Shown: positions 1 through 8,059 of the stretch, in pieces
Position numbering within the stretch: position 1 is the first letter of the stretch
How the letters are laid out: every line of letters starts with the position of its first letter
Source of the DNA: CAZBBC01 sp964489835
GTDB taxonomy: Bacteria; Calditrichota; Calditrichia; JAJRVZ01
Assembly (NCBI GenBank): GCA_964489835.1
Contig: CAZBBC010000042.1
Span: 1-29,916, forward strand
DNA: 29,916 nucleotides
Direction of reading: 5' to 3'
Notes under the pieces: generated by a model
Seen by the model: the letters and a program-made list of their open reading frames with translations, nothing else
The model's database searches: none
Told to the model about the DNA's origin: nothing
Made by a program: the position numbers and the translations under genes

Positions 1-145
1 GGGGGCCAGGGGGTGAGGTTGGAGCCAAAATCCATAATTTACATACTCATCCCCAGACTATTTGATTTTCCAATGATAATTTATAATGATATTGCCTTAA
101 ACAAACATTCATGGACTTAAATAATAATTAACCAGTTTTTGGAAA
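1..145. other. Intergenic window edge, G-rich end
   Basis: This stretch lies downstream of the last minus-strand gene. I see no gene, no clear hairpin-plus-U-tract terminator and no RNA gene in it. Its first 20 or so bases are very G-rich on the plus strand (C-rich on the minus strand) while the rest is A/T-rich. The C-rich minus-strand string resembles dispersed intergenic repeats that I recall from several environmental bacterial genomes, but one partial copy cannot prove that. Confidence 0.4.
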
Positions 146-1018
146 TTAACCTGTTATGCGCTCATAAATAAATGGGAAGATATCGAGCAGTGACCTAAAA
201 ATTTGTGTTTGCCCGGCGGAACTGTTCCCCCAGATCGCTAAAAATACCGGATTTTTTGTATGAGATTTCGTGCGTAAATCCTCAATATTTCCATGATCAC
301 TCACTGTAATCAGAATCGTATTTTCTAGATTTACTTTATTAAGCAGGGCAACTATTAGTTCTTCAACCTTTTTAATCTCAGCAATCGCCCGGTTCAAATC
401 ACAGGCATGACCGGCAAAATCGGTTAGGAAATATTCATAAAGGATCATATCATACTTTTCACATTCCTTGACCAGGATCTCGGCAGCGATATCAGCCCTG
501 TATAATGGAAGATTAAATCCCTTATTTCTTAATTCACGATTTGTATAATCATGATAGAGCGCTTTTTCCAATTTTATATCCTTGAGATTGGAAAAAGTCA
601 AACCGGCATATTTATTCATTTCTGTTGTGGCTGACAGGTGAAGATTATTAAAAATTTCCGGCGTAGTGAAAAAAACAGGTCGGAAGGCATTGATGAATTT
701 GCATTTAAATCCTTTTTTGACCAGGTTCACAAAAATGGAATGTTTATGTAAAATGTTTCGCAGATCCTGGTTGGGGAAACCATATAGATGCTTCCCGATC
801 ATTTTGGCAGCATTGACGCCGGTATATAAGGTGGTTTGCCCGGTAGCACTTTGAGGTAAACCGGGGATGTTCAGTTGTGCATCTAAGGAGTATTTTTTCC
901 CTCCCCGTGGAAGGTTTTGATTCTTAACATGAAAAATCCCTGTTTCAGAATAGCAACAGGGATTATAAGTGGGATCGTCAACTCCCATACCCACACCGTC
1001 TAAAAAGAATAATATCAC
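146..1018 (-). CDS. Alkaline-phosphatase-superfamily metalloenzyme (phosphomutase/phosphatase-like)
   Basis: A 290-residue protein with the metal-site pattern of the alkaline phosphatase/phosphoglycerate mutase superfamily: FLDGVGMG at the N-terminus (Asp7), LPQSATGQTT around residues 54-63 where the Ser/Thr nucleophile is expected, DFAGH (Asp200, His204), SDHGN (Asp241, His242) and His253 in SHTKNPV. It is much shorter than iPGM (about 510 residues) or phosphopentomutase (about 390), so the large insertion domain of those enzymes is reduced or absent. No signal peptide is visible, so it is probably cytoplasmic. The start is GTG, one base after the TAA of the upstream gene and without a strong ribosome-binding site, which suggests translational coupling. 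The substrate cannot be told from sequence; a phosphomonoester hydrolase or mutase is most likely. Confidence 0.75.
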   Translation of the reverse strand: MILFFLDGVGMGVDDPTYNPCCYSETGIFHVKNQNLPRGGKKYSLDAQLNIPGLPQSATGQTTLYTGVNAAKMIGKHLYGFPNQDLRNILHKHSIFVNLVKKGFKCKFINAFRPVFFTTPEIFNNLHLSATTEMNKYAGLTFSNLKDIKLEKALYHDYTNRELRNKGFNLPLYRADIAAEILVKECEKYDMILYEYFLTDFAGHACDLNRAIAEIKKVEELIVALLNKVNLENTILITVSDHGNIEDLRTKSHTKNPVFLAIWGNSSAGQTQIFRSLLDIFPFIYERITG

Positions 1019-1019
1019 T

Positions 1020-2525
1020 TTATTTGAAACGGTACACCTCGCTTGTCGTAAATCTTACCGGTTGACCATTAACCATACCCGGTTTGTATTTATAATTTTT
1101 AATAACCTCCAATACAGCCTGATCCAAGATCTCATTGATCCCCCTCAGCAAAGAGGCTTGCTCAACATCACCTTTTTTGCCAACAATGATACGTACACGC
1201 ACCTCGCCAGATTGCATGATACTTTTTATAACACTATTAATTTTCAATTTGGGTTTCTTTAAATATACCTTTTTCCCACCATCGAGGAAGAGTTCCAGAA
1301 ATGTCTGATCATAATCAATCTGCTGGGCAATAGCAGCATTGGATACAGGCAGGTCATTGACGATAATACTATAGGGAGAATTCGATGCAATCAGAGGTGC
1401 AGCTTCCTGCAGTTTTTTACTGAGATCAAACTCATCAGCTTCTGTATTCTCTTTTTTATCCGGTGCGGTATCCACAATTATCTTGGTAGAAGTATCTTTT
1501 TCGACTTCTTGCTGTTGCACGATTGCAGGTTTTTTTTGAGGATTGTTTCTGGCAATATTATTATTTACATTTTTATTGTCAGATGCGGGGCTTTTAGTGG
1601 TATTCTGGGTCAACAATAACATATTACCCAACTTTGGTTGCGCGGACTCATTTAAAACCGGGGTATAATCAATCCTACCAAATTTTGTATTATCCGTTTT
1701 ATCGTATAGCTTCAAAGCAATGTCTGTAAGCTTTTTATCCCCCCAGGCATTGTTTTCGGCACTTATCGCTTTGTTTGAATGATTATAAAAATTGTATTCT
1801 TCATTATTAAAAATTTTATTTTTACCAGGATTATAATTTTCATCGCGTACCAGAGAACCAAAATTTGGCTGAGAGAGACTGAATACGACAACACCTATTC
1901 TGTTCAATGATATGAGATTTTCTGTTATTATCGGTTTTGAGCCAAGCTCACAAATTAACCCGGCATATCCATTATCCGATATGATATTGTTTTTAATTAT
2001 TGGCTTGGCTTTTACCTCTGTTTTTATACCGGCATGATAATTATAATGTATTTCGCTGTTACTCACTTGCATTGTGCTGTTCTTTATTGTAATACCATTA
2101 TAGGCATACTCAATCAAACAGTAATCAAGAATACTGCCTGATTTTAAATGAAGGAACACGATACCATACCAATCGCCCATACGGGGAGAAGCAGATTGAG
2201 AAGAGAATGTAATCCTTTTCCCGGGCATACCCCGGGCAATTAATGTACCCTTGACAATAAGTTCACTCCGGGTTTTATCCAAACCACTTTTACTCAAGTC
2301 ATTATTTTGTTCAAAGATAACCTTAGTTCCCGACTCAATGGTCAGACGACCACTGTCTTCAATAACCACATCCCCAGCGATTACTATCGTTCCGGCCCAG
2401 TTCCGGGTGCCGGTGATCTTCTCACCGGTTATACGCTGTGTCTGAGAAAAGGCATTGAGCATCAGCACCACAAGGATCACGAGGCTACCGATGAATACAT
2501 TTCTCTTTGAAAGATTTGGTTTCAT
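1020..2525 (-). CDS. Secreted beta-helix protein with TonB-like C-terminal domain
   Basis: 501 residues in three parts. Residues 1-28 form a signal peptide or N-terminal anchor (basic start, then a hydrophobic stretch at about 10-26). Residues about 40-290 look like a right-handed parallel beta-helix: repeated short units such as NSEIHYNYHAGI, NNIISDNGYAGL and ENLISLNRIGVV, as in NosD/PbH1 proteins. Residues about 300-400 are Asn/Gln/Lys-rich and probably disordered. Residues about 425-501 match the TonB C-terminal fold (VRVRIIVGKKGDVEQASLL, then AVLEVIKNYKYKPG and a closing beta strand). The usual TonB Pro-rich spacer is missing, and no exbB/exbD lies nearby. It sits 81 nt after cheA and 1 nt before the metalloenzyme gene. 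A periplasmic or cell-surface role is likely; the precise function is unknown. Confidence 0.7.
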   Translation of the reverse strand: MKPNLSKRNVFIGSLVILVVLMLNAFSQTQRITGEKITGTRNWAGTIVIAGDVVIEDSGRLTIESGTKVIFEQNNDLSKSGLDKTRSELIVKGTLIARGMPGKRITFSSQSASPRMGDWYGIVFLHLKSGSILDYCLIEYAYNGITIKNSTMQVSNSEIHYNYHAGIKTEVKAKPIIKNNIISDNGYAGLICELGSKPIITENLISLNRIGVVVFSLSQPNFGSLVRDENYNPGKNKIFNNEEYNFYNHSNKAISAENNAWGDKKLTDIALKLYDKTDNTKFGRIDYTPVLNESAQPKLGNMLLLTQNTTKSPASDNKNVNNNIARNNPQKKPAIVQQQEVEKDTSTKIIVDTAPDKKENTEADEFDLSKKLQEAAPLIASNSPYSIIVNDLPVSNAAIAQQIDYDQTFLELFLDGGKKVYLKKPKLKINSVIKSIMQSGEVRVRIIVGKKGDVEQASLLRGINEILDQAVLEVIKNYKYKPGMVNGQPVRFTTSEVYRFK

Positions 2526-2606
2526 CTGTTTATCTTTGAGTACCTTCTATCTCAATCCAGGTTTATGATTAGACCAAGTTAGTTAAATCCTGAAAGAAAA
2601 CCAGGC

Positions 2607-5600
2607 CTATTCAATTTCTATAAATTTTTCCAGTGTTTTTAATAAATCATTTTCTTTAAACGGCTTGGTGATATAAGCATTAGCACCGAGCTGTTCTCCT
2701 TTTTCTTTATGCTTTTTACCAGCCCGGCCGGTGAGAATAATAATAGGAATTTCTTTCAGTTTTTTTTGTTCTCGTATTTCTTTGATAAGATCAAATCCCT
2801 GCATTTTTGGCATCTCCAAGTCCGTGATAATGATATCAAAATTTTCTTTATCCAGCTCTTCCAGTGCCTCAGGTCCGTCTTCTGCCATGATGGTAGAATA
2901 TCTATTTTTTTCCAGTACGGACGAAACAAATTTACGGACACTGATCGAGTCATCCACAATCAAAGCCTGGGGAGCACGTCCTTTCACTTTTTTCTTTTTA
3001 ATGATCACTTTTTCCGGTTTGGCAGGCGCTTTCTTCCTGCTGGTCCTTTTTGTTGGTGTCTCTTTTGACCCTTCTTTTACCACTTTTCTTGCCCTTTCAA
3101 TTGCTGAAAAATCTTTATCCGGACCATACACATCCCATTCTATTTTTTGTGTTATAGAAGGAATATCCAGAATCAATATAACTGATCCATCGCCTGTAAT
3201 AGTACCTCCGGATATATAAGGGACCTGCGTTAAATGTTCACCTAATGCCTTTACAACAATTTCCTCACGGCCGATTACACTGTCGACGATTAGACCATAG
3301 CGCGCACCGGCTTCTTGAACGATGATCGCGGTATGACTCTTGTCTTCCACTGTTATTTCTTGTTGGCCATAGTCTAATAATGCGGAAAGGTAGGCGACGG
3401 GAATCATTTGGTCTCTTATCGTGATAAATGCCTTCTCGTCTTGTTCCACCAATTCCGGATCTTTGAATTGAACGGTTTCCTCGACTGATGAAAGAGGTAT
3501 CGCCAGAAATTCAGATCCAACCTTTACCAACATTGCCTGGACAATAGCCAGTGTCAACGGCACACGAATACTGAATATGGTTCCTTTTCCCGGGGTAGAA
3601 TTGATACGAATATCACCTTTCAAACGCTGTAGCTGATTGGCAACAACATCTAGCCCAACGCCTCTACCGGAAACATCCGAGGCTTCTTCTCTTGTAGAGA
3701 ATCCAGGATGAAAGAGATAATCCAGGATTTCTGTCGCACGCATATTTTGTACATCTTTCTCGTCTGCCACGGCCCTTCTAATAATTTCTTCTTTTACCAG
3801 TTCCGGATCAATTCCTCTACCATCATCCTGGACTTCAATTAACACCTGGTTTTTGCTCCGTCTTGCCTTTAGCAACACAATGCCATCTTCACTCTTGCCT
3901 TGCTCTTTTCTTTCTTTTGGTGTCTCAATACCATGATCAATAGCATTACGAACCAAATGCATTACCGGATCAGTTAATGACTCAATCAAGGCACGATCCA
4001 TCTCCGTTTCTTCACCTTCAACCACTAAATTCACTTTTTTCTTCAAATCTTTAGCCATATCCCTGACCGCTCTTGGAAAGCGATTAAACAGCATTTTTGT
4101 CGGAACAAGACGTACCTGTAAAATATCATCGTGAAGGGCTTTCGATAGACTGGAAATTTGTCCGATATTTTGCTCAAATTCCCGCGTAATCGATCGAAAA
4201 CTTTTAGAGACTGTATCAAAGGTATTTATTACCTCATTAAAATTATCTGATACGGACGAAAGATCTTTTAACATACCATCATCTAACTTTGATTTTACAC
4301 TCCTACCATTTCCTTCGTCCCTTGCTTTTTCCATAAACATATTGATCGTATGGTTTGACTTTTTTAAACGTTTTTTATCTTCCTCAAATGTATCGCCAAT
4401 CTTTTTCAGTTTATCCAGATAACTACTTAATTGTGTCTTATTAATTACCAGTTCTGCGGCCATATTTACCAGATTGTCAAGATTTTCAGTGGTAATCTTA
4501 ATAACCTGTTCTCGATCCGGTTGTTCTTCGGGAGTTTTATCTATTTCCACAACCCTGGGTTTTGTTTTTGGTCCTTCTGGAAGCGTAGGAATTTTAGCCG
4601 GCTCATTTTTGGGACTGGGTTTTTCTAAAATATCAGCGATCTGCTTTAATAAGGAATCAACCTCCTCATTTTTTTCCCCGTCTCCGCTTTTTATTGATGT
4701 TAATAGAGCCTGAATGGTATCCACAGATTTAAAGATAACATCCATGTTTTGTCCGTTTAAATCCGATTTTGATTCTTTAGACTTGATAAACAAATCTTCA
4801 ATTTTGTGTGCCAAAGATCCGATTTTTTTAAAATTGAGCAGCTGGGCGCTCCCTTTTAAAGTATGAATGGTGCGGTTTAAATCACTTATGATGGCTTGAT
4901 CTTTCGGATTTTTTTCAAGATTCACCAGATCCCGATTCACTTTTTCCAGTAATTCCCACCCTTCTTTCACGAATAATTGTGTCTGCTCATCCAATTCTGC
5001 ATCTACGACGCTGATTTTCTGGTTCTCTGTTGTTTCGGGCTGACCGGCTCCTTTTTCTGCCAGGTACTCTACATTCAATCTGGAGATAATCGGGTTCATT
5101 TTTCCAATATTTTGCTTTTCTCCGTTTGTCAATTCTTTTATTAATTCTATCGCCTCAGATACACCTTCATTAACTTCGGAGTTGCTGGCTATTTCACCTT
5201 TAAGTATAGCAACTGCTGATCCCTCGACAGAATTTGCCAGTTGCCCGATTTCGCTGAATCCAAGCATTTTCGCAGCTGTTTTTAATGAATGCATGGCATT
5301 TTCTAGTTGAGTCAATGCTTCTTTATCACCTACATCTTTGCGCAGTGCCTGATTAGCTTTCTCAACAATAGCAATATATTCAGTGGATTCATCTTTAAAG
5401 ATCTCCAGCAAGTCTTCATCCTCTTCCCCTGAACCAACAAATAGTTGTTCCTCTTTTAAGTGCCCCCTTCCTTTATCCCCGGCGACGGCTGATGATCGTT
5501 CTGACGGTTCAGTAACTTTTATTTTTTTCAGTGCTTCTATTAAAGTATCGGTATTAAAGGGCTCCCCGACAATACCGGAATTCAAACCTGTTAATACATC

Positions 5601-8045
5601 TTTAACAATCACCAGTTCATCAGAAGTTAATTTTTGTCCGGTCTGCACAAACTTCTCAAACATTGCTTCAAGAGGGGTCGTAAGATCTGCAACATCATTA
5701 AAACCCATTAAGCGGGCCGATGCTTTTAATGAATGAAGACTTTTTTCAATGATCTCGGGCGCCTGACTTTTCTCAGGATCATTTCCCCAATCCTCCAGGG
5801 CGCCATTGATCGTTGTTAAATATTTCTCGGATTCCTGCTTAAAAATTTCATTTAATTCTTCATCTTCACTGGCTTCGGTAGTTTTTATCTTTTCCTTTTC
5901 GGATTTTGATTCACCTGTATCTTCAGGTTCTGCCTCTGTATCCGGTTTGATATCAATAGATTCTTTCTTCTTTTTTGTTTCATCAATTGCATCCTCTTTA
6001 GCGGAAAAAGCCTCCACCAATAAGTCCAGTTTTTCTCCGATCTTCGCATCCGCCCCATCTTTGGTAATCAATTTAATAATGGAACGGTATGTAAAATCGG
6101 TTGTATTTAAAACGGACTCATCCTGTTCCGAACCAGCATGTGATTCGAAAAGATTTATATAAAACTCAGGAAAAACAGTCAGTGTAGGGATTCCAATTAG
6201 ATGGAGATTATTTGTGAGATTTTTGAAATGTTGAATCTGAAAATCTTTAATTTTATTGTCTTTTAAATTAAAAATTTTAATCAACTGTTCAGAAAGAATG
6301 TTCAGGTTTTTTTCCTCATTCTGCATAAGAATTTGCAGGAGTTCATGGGTATTTTCCACTGTCAGTTCTTTTATCTCAGCGAGATACATATCCTGAAATT
6401 TAGATATTTTCTCCTTAATGGTTTCGTACTCAAAATCGACAGAAATTTTTCTTGAGAATTCATTGAATATATTTAAAAGTTCTCCTCTGGCAGCTTTGCT
6501 TCTTTTTTCAGGGACAGTTCTGCCTTTCGCTAAACATTCAGAATAAGTTTGCATGAACTGTGCGATTCCCGGCTGGCCCAATATTTCAGATCCGGTAGTC
6601 AGTCTTTCAAAAAGGCCAAGCAATCCATCCAATGTTGTTTGTGGTGATGACAGTTCCGCTTTAAGCGTTGGTTTTAAATCTTTGAGCAACTCTTTATAGA
6701 TTGGAATAAGTTCAGATGCATCACTTCCACTAATTCCCGGTGTCTCTGCACCTGTTTCATCTATTTGTTCAATTTTATCCTTTTCAACTTTTTCAGGAGT
6801 CGATGTTGTAAATAGAGACGAATTAAAATAATCCAGTATTTTCCGTAAATCCAAAGATTCTGGTGTTTCTTCTTTAGAGTCTTTTACTTTGTCTGTTTGT
6901 TTCAATATGGAAAGAAGGTCTTTAACTAAATCGTGGGACTCAGAATTAAACACTTTTTTCTCTTTTTTAGCTTCATGTAACAACGCTAGCATTTCTGAAC
7001 AGAAATCTTCCAATATCACGTACCCGTGGATCATGCTGATTTCTTTAAATGATTGTAACTGTTCTATCAATTCCCGGACACTTTCGGGATCATCAGGAGA
7101 TTTTTCAAGTTTTTTGAAGATTCCCCTCATCTCTTCAACATGCTCGTTGACTTCGGCTTGAAAGTATTCAGACAACAAACTATCGATGGTTGTTGGTTTT
7201 TCCGGTACCTCTTCCCGTATAAATTTTTCTTTTTTCGTTTTTTCAGGAAGCACAATTTTTTGAGCCTTTAGTGAATTTTCAACTATTGAGGCGTCGGCCT
7301 CAATAAGTGATGAAATAAATGAATCGATCAAATCGGGTAATTCACCAATAAGTTGTGCCGGTTTGTATTCTTGTTCTATTCGCCAGGGAAGAATTTTACC
7401 TAGTTGTGAAAGCAGTTGTTGTATAGAATTTGGTGCGTCTTCCGGAACAGTTTTTCCCAGATTATCAATCAGGAGACGAGTAAAATTGATCATTGAATCT
7501 GTATCTTCTTTACTCAACCGGACTGTTAGGGATGATTCCAGTTCACGGATAAAATTTAATTCAATATATTCAGTAAAACTATGAAGGTCCTTATCACTTT
7601 CTTCTGAGTCTGATGCCGCAGTTTTTTCAACGCTTTCAGTCAACTCTATTTCCGGTATTGTCTCTTGCGCTGGCTCTCCCTTAAAATGACCATTCACTTT
7701 TTTTATAGCATTCAAGATCTCCTCGTCCTCTTCCAACATGATGGTAAGACCATTAACAAAATCTTCGGCTATTTCGGGCAGAGCCTCCACCAGCTCCGTT
7801 GGTGGATAATCCTGGGCACGATCAAAGATATCGAATAAAAATATTGATAATTCACTTGCTGCCCGCTCTTCCGCAAGTTTGCTGATCGCATCCGTGATCT
7901 CATTCTGACTACTGAGATTTGTGAACAATTCATCAATCAGGTGGAAGTTTTCCTCTGTAAATTCTTCACGCGATCGCTGACGCACCTGATCGAAAAATTC
8001 ATTTATATAAAATTCACCAAAACTAATTACATTATTTTTTGACAT
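2607..8045 (-). CDS. cheA: Giant CheA-type hybrid histidine kinase with multiple Hpt domains and C-terminal receiver
   Basis: About 1812 residues, numbered from the second of two adjacent ATGs, which is 5 nt from GAGGG; the first, at 8048, is only 2 nt away. Two similar unrecognised helical units occupy about 8-117 and 155-262. A degenerate Hpt follows at about 290-385 (Gln331 where His is expected in LQSFKEIS), then more helical, poorly conserved modules to about 690. Three intact Hpt domains follow: His771 (HSLKASA), His919 (HSLKTAA) and His1061 (HTLKGSA). P3 dimerisation spans about 1180-1325 with a long insertion. The P4 ATPase shows HLVRNAIDHGIE, DDGRGID, LFHPGFST and GRGVGLDVV (about 1363-1468). 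A P5 CheW-like domain covers about 1496-1640. A receiver (about 1692-1811) has Asp1742 in ITDLEMP, Thr1772 and Lys1794. No P2 domain is evident. The architecture resembles ChpA of type IV pilus systems. Confidence 0.93.
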   Translation of the reverse strand: MSKNNVISFGEFYINEFFDQVRQRSREEFTEENFHLIDELFTNLSSQNEITDAISKLAEERAASELSIFLFDIFDRAQDYPPTELVEALPEIAEDFVNGLTIMLEEDEEILNAIKKVNGHFKGEPAQETIPEIELTESVEKTAASDSEESDKDLHSFTEYIELNFIRELESSLTVRLSKEDTDSMINFTRLLIDNLGKTVPEDAPNSIQQLLSQLGKILPWRIEQEYKPAQLIGELPDLIDSFISSLIEADASIVENSLKAQKIVLPEKTKKEKFIREEVPEKPTTIDSLLSEYFQAEVNEHVEEMRGIFKKLEKSPDDPESVRELIEQLQSFKEISMIHGYVILEDFCSEMLALLHEAKKEKKVFNSESHDLVKDLLSILKQTDKVKDSKEETPESLDLRKILDYFNSSLFTTSTPEKVEKDKIEQIDETGAETPGISGSDASELIPIYKELLKDLKPTLKAELSSPQTTLDGLLGLFERLTTGSEILGQPGIAQFMQTYSECLAKGRTVPEKRSKAARGELLNIFNEFSRKISVDFEYETIKEKISKFQDMYLAEIKELTVENTHELLQILMQNEEKNLNILSEQLIKIFNLKDNKIKDFQIQHFKNLTNNLHLIGIPTLTVFPEFYINLFESHAGSEQDESVLNTTDFTYRSIIKLITKDGADAKIGEKLDLLVEAFSAKEDAIDETKKKKESIDIKPDTEAEPEDTGESKSEKEKIKTTEASEDEELNEIFKQESEKYLTTINGALEDWGNDPEKSQAPEIIEKSLHSLKASARLMGFNDVADLTTPLEAMFEKFVQTGQKLTSDELVIVKDVLTGLNSGIVGEPFNTDTLIEALKKIKVTEPSERSSAVAGDKGRGHLKEEQLFVGSGEEDEDLLEIFKDESTEYIAIVEKANQALRKDVGDKEALTQLENAMHSLKTAAKMLGFSEIGQLANSVEGSAVAILKGEIASNSEVNEGVSEAIELIKELTNGEKQNIGKMNPIISRLNVEYLAEKGAGQPETTENQKISVVDAELDEQTQLFVKEGWELLEKVNRDLVNLEKNPKDQAIISDLNRTIHTLKGSAQLLNFKKIGSLAHKIEDLFIKSKESKSDLNGQNMDVIFKSVDTIQALLTSIKSGDGEKNEEVDSLLKQIADILEKPSPKNEPAKIPTLPEGPKTKPRVVEIDKTPEEQPDREQVIKITTENLDNLVNMAAELVINKTQLSSYLDKLKKIGDTFEEDKKRLKKSNHTINMFMEKARDEGNGRSVKSKLDDGMLKDLSSVSDNFNEVINTFDTVSKSFRSITREFEQNIGQISSLSKALHDDILQVRLVPTKMLFNRFPRAVRDMAKDLKKKVNLVVEGEETEMDRALIESLTDPVMHLVRNAIDHGIETPKERKEQGKSEDGIVLLKARRSKNQVLIEVQDDGRGIDPELVKEEIIRRAVADEKDVQNMRATEILDYLFHPGFSTREEASDVSGRGVGLDVVANQLQRLKGDIRINSTPGKGTIFSIRVPLTLAIVQAMLVKVGSEFLAIPLSSVEETVQFKDPELVEQDEKAFITIRDQMIPVAYLSALLDYGQQEITVEDKSHTAIIVQEAGARYGLIVDSVIGREEIVVKALGEHLTQVPYISGGTITGDGSVILILDIPSITQKIEWDVYGPDKDFSAIERARKVVKEGSKETPTKRTSRKKAPAKPEKVIIKKKKVKGRAPQALIVDDSISVRKFVSSVLEKNRYSTIMAEDGPEALEELDKENFDIIITDLEMPKMQGFDLIKEIREQKKLKEIPIIILTGRAGKKHKEKGEQLGANAYITKPFKENDLLKTLEKFIEIE

Positions 8046-8059
8046 CATTACCCTCAGTT

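Noticed and set aside
2526..2606. Terminator or promoter between cheA and the beta-helix gene
   Set aside because: Only a weak CCTG/CAGG pairing with a long loop and no U-tract, and no convincing -35/-10 pair, was seen in the 81-nt gap.
2731..3219. A 162-codon plus-strand frame opposite the receiver end of cheA
   Set aside because: It is the antisense shadow of a well-supported receiver/kinase gene, with low-complexity Ser/Phe-rich translation and no family match.
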